Shown here one piece after another: positions 22,162 to 29,749 of a DNA stretch of 31,346 nucleotides. The stretch is from an uncultured bacterium (GTDB lineage Bacteria; Actinomycetota; Coriobacteriia; Coriobacteriales; Atopobiaceae), in assembly GCA_905214865.1 (NCBI GenBank), contig CAJMNO010000025.1, forward strand, positions 1 to 31,346, in the 5' to 3' direction. The notes under the pieces were generated by a model. It had not been told where the DNA came from. It saw only the letters and a list, made by a program, of their open reading frames with translations, and did not search any database. The translations under genes were made by a program, and so were the position numbers. The stretch's first letter is position 1; the number at the start of each line of letters is the position of its first letter.

Positions 22162-22812
22162 ATGACTGGGCAGGCATCGACGTCGCTGAAGCAGCGCGTG
22201 TACGACGAGCTGAGGGCGCGGATAGAGCGCGGGGAGCTTAAGGAGGGCGAGAGGGTCGCGGAGCTAGCTGTGTGCGACTCCCTGGGGGTAAGCCGCACTC
22301 CCGTGCGCGAGGCCCTGATCCAGCTGGAGGCGGACGGGTACCTGGAGGGCATGCCTCGCCGCGGCTTTCGCGTTCGAAGCTTTGACGAGCAGAGTGCCCG
22401 CGAGGTCTTTGAGATGCTGGGGCCGCTCGACGGGCGCGCGGCGCTTCTCGCCCTCCCTAACATGACTGGGGATGACCTGGCGGACATGGGCTTCCTATGC
22501 GATTCGATGGAACTTGCCATCGCGGGCGGCCTCACCGCGCGTTACTACGACCTGCAGCACGAGTTTCACCAGCACTACATCGACCGCTGCGGCAACAGGC
22601 GCCTGGTCAAGGCGCTCGGCGAGCTCATGAGCCAGCTGTCGTCCCGCTCGTACCAGCGCGACGACCCGCAGGCGCTGCAGAACATGCGGGCTGCCAACGA
22701 GGAGCATCGCCACATCCTCCGGCTGTTCGAGGCGGGCGACGGCAAGGCGCTCCAGGACTACATCCGCGACGTGCACTGGTCGCTCGACAACGTCGAGTTT
22801 GCCACCTGGTGA
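22162..22812 (+). CDS. GntR family transcriptional regulator (FadR/FCD subfamily)
   Basis: 216 residues; ATG 22162 has AAGGAGG (22151-22157) 4 nt upstream. Winged helix at about 5-75: LKQRVYDELRARIERGELKEG, then LGVSRTPVREALIQLEADGYL and MPRRGFRVRSF. The all-helical FCD domain follows, with the metal-binding pattern D..H in YYDLQHEFHQHYIDRCGN and later NEEHRHIL. Such regulators respond to small carboxylates or amino-acid-like ligands. The gene is divergent from the hydrolase/antiporter pair; the roughly 250-bp gap carries two ATGTATACAA motifs, so it probably represses that pair and itself. Confidence 0.93.
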   Translation: MTGQASTSLKQRVYDELRARIERGELKEGERVAELAVCDSLGVSRTPVREALIQLEADGYLEGMPRRGFRVRSFDEQSAREVFEMLGPLDGRAALLALPNMTGDDLADMGFLCDSMELAIAGGLTARYYDLQHEFHQHYIDRCGNRRLVKALGELMSQLSSRSYQRDDPQALQNMRAANEEHRHILRLFEAGDGKALQDYIRDVHWSLDNVEFATW

Positions 22813-22888
22813 CGCCCCTGGATTCGGACAGGCCCACGGGCGGGGCGCCCCCCAACGTCACAATCCACCACAAGCAAGAGGAGACCAG

Positions 22889-23098
22889 ATGGACCGCCTT
22901 GAGGCGTTTGAGACGATGCTTGCCGACGTCCTACGACGCGAACGCGAGGAGGGCGCCGAGCTCGAGCACCTGCGCTCGGAGGGTCGCACGCGCACGGCGA
23001 CCTACCAGCAGCTTGTGGCAAACCGGCTCACGTATCGGGCGGTCCTCTCGCTGTACGAGGAGTACGGGCTTCTCGACCGCAACTGCCGCTCCGAATAG
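22889..23098 (+). CDS. Small helical hypothetical protein (69 residues)
   Basis: ATG 22889 with GAGGAG 5 nt upstream. Sequence begins MDRLEAFETMLADVLRRERE, then ATYQQLVANRLTYRAVL and SLYEEYGLLDRNCRSE; highly charged and predicted wholly helical, cytosolic. No recognised domain. It starts 76 bp after the GntR stop and is probably co-transcribed; a DNA-associated or partner protein role is possible but unsupported. Confidence 0.75.
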   Translation: MDRLEAFETMLADVLRREREEGAELEHLRSEGRTRTATYQQLVANRLTYRAVLSLYEEYGLLDRNCRSE

Positions 23099-23118
23099 CC
23101 GTCGCGACCCATGCAAAA

Positions 23119-23149
23119 GCGGGCCGGGAGCCAAGTGCCCCCGACCCGC
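23119..23149 (-). terminator. Terminator of the EIIA gene
   Basis: GCGGGCCGGG (23119-23128) pairs with CCCGACCCGC (23140-23149) with one mismatch; on the minus strand it is followed by TTTTGC. It also faces the small plus-strand gene, so it may serve both. Confidence 0.7.
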
Positions 23150-23173
23150 CAGCCAGAGCGAGCGGCCTCGGCC

Positions 23174-23629
23174 CTACTCCTCCTCGAGCTTCTCGTTGAT
23201 CGCCGCGGCAATCTGGTCCGCGTTGTTGGAGCTGCGGACCATCTCCTTGAAGGCGTCGTCCATCAGCAGGACCGCCGTCTTGGACAGCAGCTTGATGTGC
23301 GTGGTCCCCGCCTCGCCGTCGGGCACCAGGAGGGCGATGGCGATGTCGACCGGCTGGTCGTCAAACGACGGCCATTCCAGCGCCTTGTCGTTCTTGAACA
23401 CCACGACGGTCGCCGCAGTGATCGCCGGACTCTTGGCGTGGGGGATCGCAAACCCCTCGGTCATCCCCGTGGCACCCATGTCCTCGCGGTCGAGAAACGC
23501 CTGGTACACGGCATCGGGATCCTCCGTCACACCCAGCTCGGCGGCCTTGTTTGCCACCGCGCGGAGCACGTCCAGACGGCTTTTCTCGTGCTGCTCCAGC
23601 ATCACGTTCTTGTTGCTCAGGAAACCCAT
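23174..23629 (-). CDS. PTS fructose-family EIIA component
   Basis: ATG 23629 (MGFLSNKNVMLEQHEKSR), with GAGGAAGAGG close upstream; longer in-frame starts lack a site. 151 residues. The active-site His64 lies in GFAIPHAKSPAI, the PTS_EIIA type-2 signature; upstream FLDREDMGATGMTEG is also typical. It accepts phosphate from HPr and passes it to EIIB. It is the last gene of the sugar unit, 47 bp behind the ROK kinase and far from its EIIB and EIIC partners, which lie about 3-4 kb upstream. No other PTS component in the window competes for it. Confidence 0.93.
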   Translation of the reverse strand: MGFLSNKNVMLEQHEKSRLDVLRAVANKAAELGVTEDPDAVYQAFLDREDMGATGMTEGFAIPHAKSPAITAATVVVFKNDKALEWPSFDDQPVDIAIALLVPDGEAGTTHIKLLSKTAVLLMDDAFKEMVRSSNNADQIAAAINEKLEEE

Positions 23630-23676
23630 ACCTCTTCCTCTCTCTTTCGTGTGGCACCCGACTGCGCCGCAAAGCA

Positions 23677-24555
23677 CTACTTAGCGGCGAGCGCGCGGCG
23701 ACCCAGCTCCAGCGAACCCAGGATGCCCTGGTCTCCACCGCAGCCGGCGGGGACGATGTAGTTGTCGATGTCCTGCAGCTCGGGGGTGACCAGGTACCCG
23801 TTGAGCATCTTGAGCGTCTTCTGGCGCACGAGCGGGAACAGCTGCTCCTGCTTCATGACCCCGCCGCCCAGCACGATCTTCTGCGGAGAGTAGCACAGCA
23901 CGTAGGTCGAGACGCCCTCGGCAAGGTAGGTGCTCTCCAGCTCCCAGACTTCGTCGCGGTCAGCGAGCTCGTAGCCCTTCTTCCCCCAGCGATGCTCGAT
24001 TGCGGGGCCGGCGGCCATGCCCTCGAAGCAGCAGTCGTGGTACGGGCACACGCAGGTGGCGTCGTCACCGGGAACGCGCGGGACGATGATGTGGCCAGCC
24101 TCCGCATGGAGCATGCCGTGGAGCAGGTTGCCCTCCACCATCACGCCCGCACCGATGCCGGTGCCGATGGTAACGTACACCACGTTGGAGAGGCCCTTGG
24201 CGGAGCCAAACACGACCTCGCCCAGGCAGGCAACGTTAACGTCGGTGTCGTAGCCCACAGGAACGTTGAGCCCGCGGACGAAGGCGCCACGCAGGTCGTA
24301 GTACTTCCAAGCCGTCTTGGGGGTCTCGAGAATCTGTCCAAACCTCGGGTCACTGGGGTTCACCGCCGTGGGACCAAACGCGCCTATGCCCAGCGCATCG
24401 ACGTCGCGAGCCTTGAACCACTCGACCATCTCAGCCACGCAGTCGTCAGGCGTGGTCGTGGGAATCTCCTCGCGCTCAGCGATGTGACCCGCCTCGTCGC
24501 CAATGGCCAACACCATCTTGGTGCCACCCGCCTCAACGGCGCCAATCCTTGCCAT
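23677..24555 (-). CDS. ROK family sugar kinase (fructokinase-like)
   Basis: ATG 24555 (MARIGAVEAGGTKM) chosen because the product then starts with the ATP-binding phosphate-1 loop EAGGTKM; 292 residues. The GIGAFGP loop, TIGTGIGAGVMVEG (phosphate-2/ATP site) and the zinc motif with GHI, CVCPYHDCCFEGMAAGPAI (C-x-C-x2-H-x2-C) are the hallmarks of ROK fructokinases/glucokinases. It likely phosphorylates free hexose, complementing the PTS. It follows a strong terminator (24601-24632), so it needs read-through or its own promoter; the ribosome site GAGAGG is moderate. Confidence 0.92.
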   Translation of the reverse strand: MARIGAVEAGGTKMVLAIGDEAGHIAEREEIPTTTPDDCVAEMVEWFKARDVDALGIGAFGPTAVNPSDPRFGQILETPKTAWKYYDLRGAFVRGLNVPVGYDTDVNVACLGEVVFGSAKGLSNVVYVTIGTGIGAGVMVEGNLLHGMLHAEAGHIIVPRVPGDDATCVCPYHDCCFEGMAAGPAIEHRWGKKGYELADRDEVWELESTYLAEGVSTYVLCYSPQKIVLGGGVMKQEQLFPLVRQKTLKMLNGYLVTPELQDIDNYIVPAGCGGDQGILGSLELGRRALAAK

Positions 24556-24594
24556 CAGAACCGCCTCTCTCTTCCGTGGGACCACACCCTCCCA

Positions 24595-24632
24595 CAAAAA
24601 ACGGCCCCGCCAACAACCGCCGGCGGGACCGT
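24595..24632 (-). terminator. Strong terminator after the first aldolase gene
   Basis: ACGGCCCCGCC (24601-24611) pairs with GGCGGGACCGT (24622-24632), one mismatch; the minus strand continues TTTTTTG. It separates the aldolase genes from the ROK/EIIA genes. Confidence 0.9.
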
Positions 24633-24644
24633 ATGGGGAAGGTC

Positions 24645-25547
24645 CTACTCCTGGTCCTGCCTCCACTGCTTCACGCCACTCTCACGATACAGCGCAGCCT
24701 TGCCCTTGCTGTCGAAGAGTTCCATCTTGTGCTTGATAACCTGCTTACCGGCTTCGATGCACTCGGGGAACAGGTTGTTGGGATCCCAGCCGGAGTTGGG
24801 CTGTGCCAGGATCTCGCGGGCCTTGGTGAAGAACGCGCTCTTGTAGTCAGAGGAGATATTCACCTTCTGGATGCCAATCCTGACCGCCTCGGCGACCTCG
24901 GAGTCGGGGTTGCCGGAGCCACCGTGGAGGACGAGGGGGATGTCGGCGACCTTCTTGATGTCCTCCAGGACGTCCATGCGGAGCTTGGGGGTCACGCCCT
25001 TGGGGTACAGGCCGTGGCAGGTGCCGATGGCAACGGCGAGGGTGTCGACGCCGGTCTTCTCAACGAAGGTCTTCGCATCCTGCGGGTCGGTGTACTTGAC
25101 CTCGGTCATGCCACCCTCGATGGTGACGCCGGTGTTGCCGATGGTGCCCAGCTCACCCTCGACGGAGACGTTCACCATGTGGCAGTAGCGCACAACCTCC
25201 GCGGTCTTCTCGATGTTCTCCTCAAACGGAAGGAGGGAGCCGTCGATCATGACCGAGCTGAAGCCGTCGTGCACCGCGCGCATGATCGACTCGATGGAGT
25301 CGCCATGATCCATGTGGAGGACGAAGGGCACGGGGCTGTTGGAGATGCGCGCCACCATGTACTTCACGAAGTCGTCCTTGCAGTAGGCGAGCTCGGTGGG
25401 GTGTACTGCGATGATTGCGGGCGAGTCGTTCTCCTCGGCCGCCTCGACCACGGTACGGAACAGGTTGGACTCCGAGACGTTGTATGCGCCGACAGCAAAG
25501 TGGTTCTTCTTAGCGACATCCAGCATCTGGTTCATGTTGAGCAGCAT
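24645..25547 (-). CDS. Class II ketose-bisphosphate aldolase, copy A
   Basis: ATG 25547 (MLLNMNQMLDVAKKNHFAVG) with AAAGGTG 5 nt upstream; 300 residues. Metal ligands and catalytic Asp are present: HMDHGD (Asp80, His81), GTCHGLYPKG and LVLHGGSGN, then the substrate loop KVNISSDYK. It cleaves fructose- or tagatose-bisphosphate (or a related ketose phosphate) to dihydroxyacetone phosphate and an aldehyde. Compared with copy B it has a distinct sequence (VLHMDHGD versus INLDHGSD), so the two are paralogues rather than a recent duplication. Substrate split between them is not deducible. Confidence 0.93.
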   Translation of the reverse strand: MLLNMNQMLDVAKKNHFAVGAYNVSESNLFRTVVEAAEENDSPAIIAVHPTELAYCKDDFVKYMVARISNSPVPFVLHMDHGDSIESIMRAVHDGFSSVMIDGSLLPFEENIEKTAEVVRYCHMVNVSVEGELGTIGNTGVTIEGGMTEVKYTDPQDAKTFVEKTGVDTLAVAIGTCHGLYPKGVTPKLRMDVLEDIKKVADIPLVLHGGSGNPDSEVAEAVRIGIQKVNISSDYKSAFFTKAREILAQPNSGWDPNNLFPECIEAGKQVIKHKMELFDSKGKAALYRESGVKQWRQDQE

Positions 25548-25604
25548 TGCTACACCTTTCATCCTGTGACAGACAGAAACCGATTTGGGGCGGGGTGTGG
25601 TTCG

Positions 25605-26462
25605 CTAGAACGCCTTGTTCACGGAGCCCGCCAGCTCCATGTAGCGCTCGATCACCTTGGAGCCCTCCAGATAGGACTGGTGGAGAAGCTCGGGGTAGTC
25701 GTAGTCGGGGTTCTCCGCCAGGGCCTTGGCAACAAACTCGCGCTGGGCGATCATGTAGTCGGTCCCGACGTTAATCTTGTTGATGCCGCACTCCACCGAG
25801 CGCTTGATGTTCTCTGGGCCCGAGCCAGATCCGCCGTGGAGAACGAGGGGCTTGCCCGTCGCGGCCTTGATCTTCTCGACGATGTCAAAGTGGAACGTCG
25901 GAACGTAGCCCTCGGGGTAGTCGCCGTGCGTCGACCCAAACGAGACGGCAAGGGCGTCGACGCCCGTCTTGTTGATGAAGTCAATCGCGGCATCGGGGTT
26001 GGTGTACATGTCCGACTCGGTGAAGCCGGCACCTTCCCCCACCAGGCCCATGTTGCCAACCTCGGCCTCGACGCTCGCGTCGAACTCCTGGGCAAACTCG
26101 ACGACGGAGCGGGTGATTGCCACGTTCTCGTCGAAGGGGTGGGCGGACGCGTCGATCATCACGCTCGAGAAGCCCTCGTGCAGGCAGTGCTTGAGGTGCG
26201 CGACGTCGCTGCCGTGGTCGAGGTTGATCGCGACGGGAACGTGGGTCTGCTCCGCCATCTTGATGATGGGCTTGGTGAGAACGTCGCAGTCAAAGTAGGC
26301 CTTCACGTGGTCCTGGAGCAGGTCGATGATGATCGGGGAGTTCATCTTGGTCGCCGCGTGAATCACGCCTGCGGCAGACTCGAGGTTGAAGGCGTTGATT
26401 GCCATGACGGCGTAACCCTCTTTGTTCGCCTTCGCGAGCATTCCCTTCATCGAAACGTACAT
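25605..26462 (-). CDS. Class II ketose-bisphosphate aldolase, copy B
   Basis: Start at ATG 26462 (MYVSMKGMLAKANKEGYAV), which aligns with the usual class II start; an in-frame GTG at 26474 is nearer a purine-rich AAAGGAAG (26476-26483), so the first four codons are uncertain. 285 residues. Zn and catalytic residues: INLDHGSD (Asp82, His83), GSTHGDYPEG, LVLHGGSGSG, then INKINVGTDY. It resembles FbaA and also GatY/KbaY. It follows EIIC by 109 bp containing a perfect 14-bp hairpin, and precedes copy A by 57 bp. Shared role with copy A in cleaving the PTS product is inferred. Confidence 0.92.
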   Translation of the reverse strand: MYVSMKGMLAKANKEGYAVMAINAFNLESAAGVIHAATKMNSPIIIDLLQDHVKAYFDCDVLTKPIIKMAEQTHVPVAINLDHGSDVAHLKHCLHEGFSSVMIDASAHPFDENVAITRSVVEFAQEFDASVEAEVGNMGLVGEGAGFTESDMYTNPDAAIDFINKTGVDALAVSFGSTHGDYPEGYVPTFHFDIVEKIKAATGKPLVLHGGSGSGPENIKRSVECGINKINVGTDYMIAQREFVAKALAENPDYDYPELLHQSYLEGSKVIERYMELAGSVNKAF

Positions 26463-26526
26463 GGCGAGTACCACACTTCCTTTGATCGGTTTGAGTTTGT
26501 CAGGAGAAGAATGAATCCTCCGTTAT

Positions 26527-26563
26527 ACGGCGCGGAACCTAGGTTCCCAAGGTTCCGCGCCGT
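26527..26563 (-). terminator. Perfect 14-bp intercistronic hairpin after EIIC
   Basis: ACGGCGCGGAACCT (26527-26540) pairs without mismatch with AGGTTCCGCGCCGT (26550-26563), 9-nt loop, no U tract. It probably stabilises or partly terminates the EIIB-EIIC message and lowers aldolase output. Confidence 0.6.
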
Positions 26564-26571
26564 CATTTGGA

Positions 26572-27663
26572 CTAGCTAAAGCTCAGGCCAGAGAGGTCGA
26601 CCTTCTCTTCCTCCTCGACCTTCTTCTCCATCTCCGGGTCAATCGGCTTCTTGAGGATAAGAAGCATGACCGCGGTGACGAGAGAGCCTGCGGCAAGGGC
26701 AACAAGAGCCCAGCCAGGGTTCTTCATTGCGGGGACGACGAACATGCCGCCAGAGGGAACCATGGACTCAACACCCATGGAGAATGCGATTGCGCCACAC
26801 ACGGCATCGCCCAGGGCGGTGGAGATGATGGTACGGACAAGGTCGTTCATTGCGATGGGGATGACACCCTCAGTGATCATGCAGATGCCCATCGGGAATG
26901 CGACCTTGATGTTCTCGACCTCTTCCTTGTAGAAGATGGGCTTATGAACGACCTTGGAGAGAACCAGGGCGAGGGTCACACCGAAGGGAGGAACCATGGA
27001 GCCCAGAACCTTGACTGCCTCAGGTCCATAGATGCCATCGGCCATCATGCCGTCGCAGATGAGGTTAGGCACCTTGGAGATTGCGCCACCATAGTCGAGG
27101 TGCTGGATGAAGCCAAGAATGAAGCCGTAAGCAAGCTTCTGGCTCTGATCGAGCCCCTTGATGAAGGCGGTAAGGCCAGCGGTGAGTGCTGCAATCGGAC
27201 CACCGAGAAGGAACACCATGATGAGACCGGCAACGATTGCGGTGATCGTCGGAATGATCATCATCGGCATGAGCGCCTCTGCCCACTTCGGAACCTTCAT
27301 GTAGGTCTCGAGGAACAGCGCGATGTAACCAGCAATGATGCCGCCAATCAGACCGCCGAGGAAGCCAGCGCCCAGGAAGGATGCCACCTGGCCCATGAGG
27401 AAGCCAGGAGCAAGGCCCGGCCTATCAGCAATTGCGTATCCGATATATCCCGCGATGAACGAGGGGAGAAGTCCCATGCCGAAGACGCCAATCGTCGTCA
27501 GTGCATCAGGGACAGTTATTCCATCAAGCGAATCGACGTTAGAGCCACCGGTCAGGTTGCCGATGGCAATCAGCAGACCAGATGCCACGACCAGGGGGAG
27601 AAGGTAACCAATGGCAGTAAGGACTGGTGCCTTGATGCCGACCTTCTTCATCTTGTTTGCCAT
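26572..27663 (-). CDS. PTS fructose-family EIIC component
   Basis: 363 residues, ATG 27663 with AAGGAAG 7 nt upstream. About 9-10 membrane segments, with the fructose-type landmarks GYLLPLVVASGLLIAIG, PGLAPGFLMGQ, GLIGGIIAGY and CMITEGVIPIAMND (the ITEGAIPF-like substrate motif). The C-terminal tail is acidic and soluble (EEEEKVDLSGLSFS). It forms the sugar channel; EIIB is the gene just upstream and EIIA lies at the other end of the cluster. The sugar could be fructose or a related ketose; the aldolases support a ketose. Confidence 0.94.
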   Translation of the reverse strand: MANKMKKVGIKAPVLTAIGYLLPLVVASGLLIAIGNLTGGSNVDSLDGITVPDALTTIGVFGMGLLPSFIAGYIGYAIADRPGLAPGFLMGQVASFLGAGFLGGLIGGIIAGYIALFLETYMKVPKWAEALMPMMIIPTITAIVAGLIMVFLLGGPIAALTAGLTAFIKGLDQSQKLAYGFILGFIQHLDYGGAISKVPNLICDGMMADGIYGPEAVKVLGSMVPPFGVTLALVLSKVVHKPIFYKEEVENIKVAFPMGICMITEGVIPIAMNDLVRTIISTALGDAVCGAIAFSMGVESMVPSGGMFVVPAMKNPGWALVALAAGSLVTAVMLLILKKPIDPEMEKKVEEEEKVDLSGLSFS

Positions 27664-27713
27664 TTCCGCACTTCCTTCTTCTTTAGCTTTGCCGGACTTA
27701 TCCCGAAAATCTG

Positions 27714-28031
27714 CTACGCAGACTTCTCAAGCTCCTCGTGAATCTTGGCGATGATCTGCTTCGGTGCCTTAATTGCCAGATCCGTCGGGATCTTCATGAC
27801 CTTCTTGTCCTTGAACCTGGAGGTTCCCTCAATGTGAACGTCAACGCAGAGAAGTACGCAATCAGCCTCTTCAATCTGCTCGGACGTCAATTCGTCCTCG
27901 ACGCCGATGGTGCCCTGCGTCTCCATGTGAATCTCGTCACCCGCCGCCTCCGCAGCCTTCACGATTGCTTCCTTGGCCATGTAGGTGTGCGCGATACCGC
28001 TGCAGCAGGCACATACTCCGACGATCTTCAT
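27714..28031 (-). CDS. PTS fructose-family EIIB component
   Basis: 105 residues, ATG 28031 with GGGGAGAGGG immediately upstream. The P-loop reads CACCSGIAHTYMA, where family members usually have ACPTGIAHTYMA; the phospho-accepting Cys (Cys9 by alignment with CPTG) is kept, but Pro-Thr is replaced by Cys-Ser. The rest (METQGTIGVEDELTSEQI, EEADCVLLCVDVHIEG) is typical. It is encoded 50 bp before EIIC and accepts phosphate from EIIA. The neighbouring second Cys is unusual but does not by itself imply loss of function. Confidence 0.93.
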   Translation of the reverse strand: MKIVGVCACCSGIAHTYMAKEAIVKAAEAAGDEIHMETQGTIGVEDELTSEQIEEADCVLLCVDVHIEGTSRFKDKKVMKIPTDLAIKAPKQIIAKIHEELEKSA

Positions 28032-28111
28032 CCCTCTCCCCTTCCCTTCGAATTTCCGTTACGCTTCAACGACCAATTTCGAGGAGCTCCTCACCTGACT
28101 GTGTGGAACCG

Positions 28112-28149
28112 TGTTTCATGTTACATATTTCTCAGTAATACTGTTTCAT
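28112..28149 (-). promoter_or_regulatory. Candidate RpiR operator: direct TGTTTCAT repeats in PTS promoter region
   Basis: TGTTTCAT at 28112-28119 and again at 28142-28149, 30 bp apart (about three helical turns), 80-120 bp upstream of EIIB, in AT-rich DNA likely to hold the promoter. The adjacent RpiR gene is the natural candidate regulator. Confidence 0.45.
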
Positions 28150-28269
28150 ATAGCGTCAGCAGAAGTTTAGCGGCCTAATTTTTCGGGTAAACGGCATCGC
28201 TCACTTTTATCAGCAGTAATCAGTACTAATTTGACTCTGAAACTGAGCTGTCAGAGGAACTGTGCGTAG

Positions 28270-29142
28270 CTAAGAGAACGTTGGACGCGTCTCTTTATCT
28301 CTCCCCAAGCTCTTTCGCTCCATCCAAGTGAGCTCTCCAACGTTCTTTCCATATGTCAACAAGAACATGAAGAGCGTCTCGATTATGAAGTCCTCGGGAA
28401 CATGGGTTGCAAACTGGGGACCCGTCAAAAGTTGATCTCGAGAGATTGCCGAAAGCACCACATCGGCTCTCTGGACAAGTTTCGACATCGGATTTGAGGT
28501 GATGAAGATGATGGGAGTACCACTGTCCTCCGCATTATCCACGATGGTTTCAAGCCTATGGGAGTAACCGGAAGAGGAAACGATGATAACGAGGTCGTTC
28601 CTTCGAAGCGACAGCGATGCGAGAATCATCATTTCCGTATTTGCAGGACAGGTTGCCCTTATCCCAATTTGCCCAAGGCGAAAAGCGAAATTCGAACAGA
28701 CTGGTATTGAGTTGCCCACAGCGGCAAAGAGGATGTTGTCAGACTGCAGAATCAGGTTAATGGTCCTCTTTACTCGATCCTTATCCAGCGCTTTTGCCGT
28801 CCCCTGCAGCTCTTGAATCTTATTCTCAAGTACGAACTGAACCGAGGCATCAATGTCGTCGAGAGAAACCTCACTCACTGGCTTTCCAGCTGTGAAATCG
28901 GCGTCTCCCTGTTCACCCGCAATAGCGAGACGCAGATCAGCAAAGCTGTCGTAGCCGATCTTCCTGACGAATCTGGACACGGTTGCCCCAGAGGTATTGC
29001 TTTTGTCGGCAATCTCCCTCACCGAGAGCCGTGCGACGTCTGGCATGTTCTGAAGGATGAAGTCCGCAATGCGCCTCTCCGTATCAGAGAAGCCGTCGTA
29101 CGACGCGCAAAGGTTGTCAGAGATGCTAGCGTTGCGATTCAT
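28270..29142 (-). CDS. MurR/RpiR family transcriptional regulator (HTH + SIS)
   Basis: Start taken at ATG 29142 (MNRNASISDNLCASYDGFSD), which matches family length (290 residues); GTG 29172 has a better ribosome site (GGAAG 6 nt upstream), so the true start may be ten codons earlier. The N-terminal HTH includes SVREIADKSNTSGATVSRFV and RKIGYDSFADLRLAI. The SIS sugar-phosphate domain (about 125-265) has ILFAAVGNS, DLVIIVSSSGYSH and GTPIIFITSNPMS. It senses a phosphosugar. It lies just upstream of the PTS genes on the same strand and likely controls them through TGTTTCAT repeats at 28112 and 28142. Confidence 0.93.
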   Translation of the reverse strand: MNRNASISDNLCASYDGFSDTERRIADFILQNMPDVARLSVREIADKSNTSGATVSRFVRKIGYDSFADLRLAIAGEQGDADFTAGKPVSEVSLDDIDASVQFVLENKIQELQGTAKALDKDRVKRTINLILQSDNILFAAVGNSIPVCSNFAFRLGQIGIRATCPANTEMMILASLSLRRNDLVIIVSSSGYSHRLETIVDNAEDSGTPIIFITSNPMSKLVQRADVVLSAISRDQLLTGPQFATHVPEDFIIETLFMFLLTYGKNVGELTWMERKSLGRDKETRPTFS

Positions 29143-29172
29143 GTGAGCGCCCATTCGAACATGTATCAGCAC

Positions 29173-29699
29173 TCCGCGCTTCCACCGATAGGGGTGTCCC
29201 CGCAAGAAATTTGGAATGCTGTTCCATCAATTGAGTAGGTCTGAAATGGATTCTAACCTTATAGGGTTTGCTCAAGCCTGTCATTCTGCCTGCCCACACA
29301 TTCCAATCGAGACAACTCGTTTCACATCTTTGGAACTCCATTACTCCATTTGAGACTCCCCTCTCTCTTGATGCACGTGTTTCTCAAGGGAGAAGGGCGG
29401 TGTTAATCCCCGCACTCCGTATCGGGAGAGCGCTGAAATCGTCGGAGTTGTGCCCAACGCACATCACACCCGCCCGATTGCTGTAATCGTGTGCTTAGCT
29501 TCATCGGGGCTCGGACGCAGTGCAGGAGCCTCGTGCTTAGCCTCATCGGGGCGTGCACTGGTTTTGGTACCGAATGCTTAATCTCGCCGGTGCTAGCACG
29601 AGTCAGACCCGCTGGAATCCGCACGGGCTCTGAGTTCTTTAAGCACACCCCGCTCGCAACTCATGCGGGCACCATAATTTCTAAGCACCTTGCATGAGA
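29173..29699. other. Intergenic region with repeat cluster D
   Basis: No gene. GTGCTTAGCTTCATCGGGGC (29491-29510) recurs at 29533-29552 with one change, and weaker relatives lie at about 29572 (TGCTTAATCTCGCCGG) and inverted near 29640 (TTAAGCACACCCCG) and 29679 (CTAAGCACC). This family is different from clusters A-C. The first 200 bp are the AT-richer upstream region of the RpiR gene. Confidence 0.6.
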
Positions 29700-29726
29700 A
29701 AGGGGCCTGCCATCGGCAAGCCCCTT
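29700..29726 (-). terminator. Terminator of the RNA helicase gene
   Basis: AAGGGGC (29700-29706) pairs with GCCCCTT (29720-29726), with inner GCC/GGC pairing; on the minus strand a TTTCTC tail follows. It lies 24 bp after the stop. Confidence 0.75.
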
Positions 29727-29749
29727 GGATACCTCATGTGTGAAGGTGT

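Noticed and set aside
24549..26579. 676-codon plus-strand frame opposite the aldolases
   Set aside because: Antisense shadow; low-complexity Val/Asp/His content, no ribosome site, and both minus-strand aldolases are intact.
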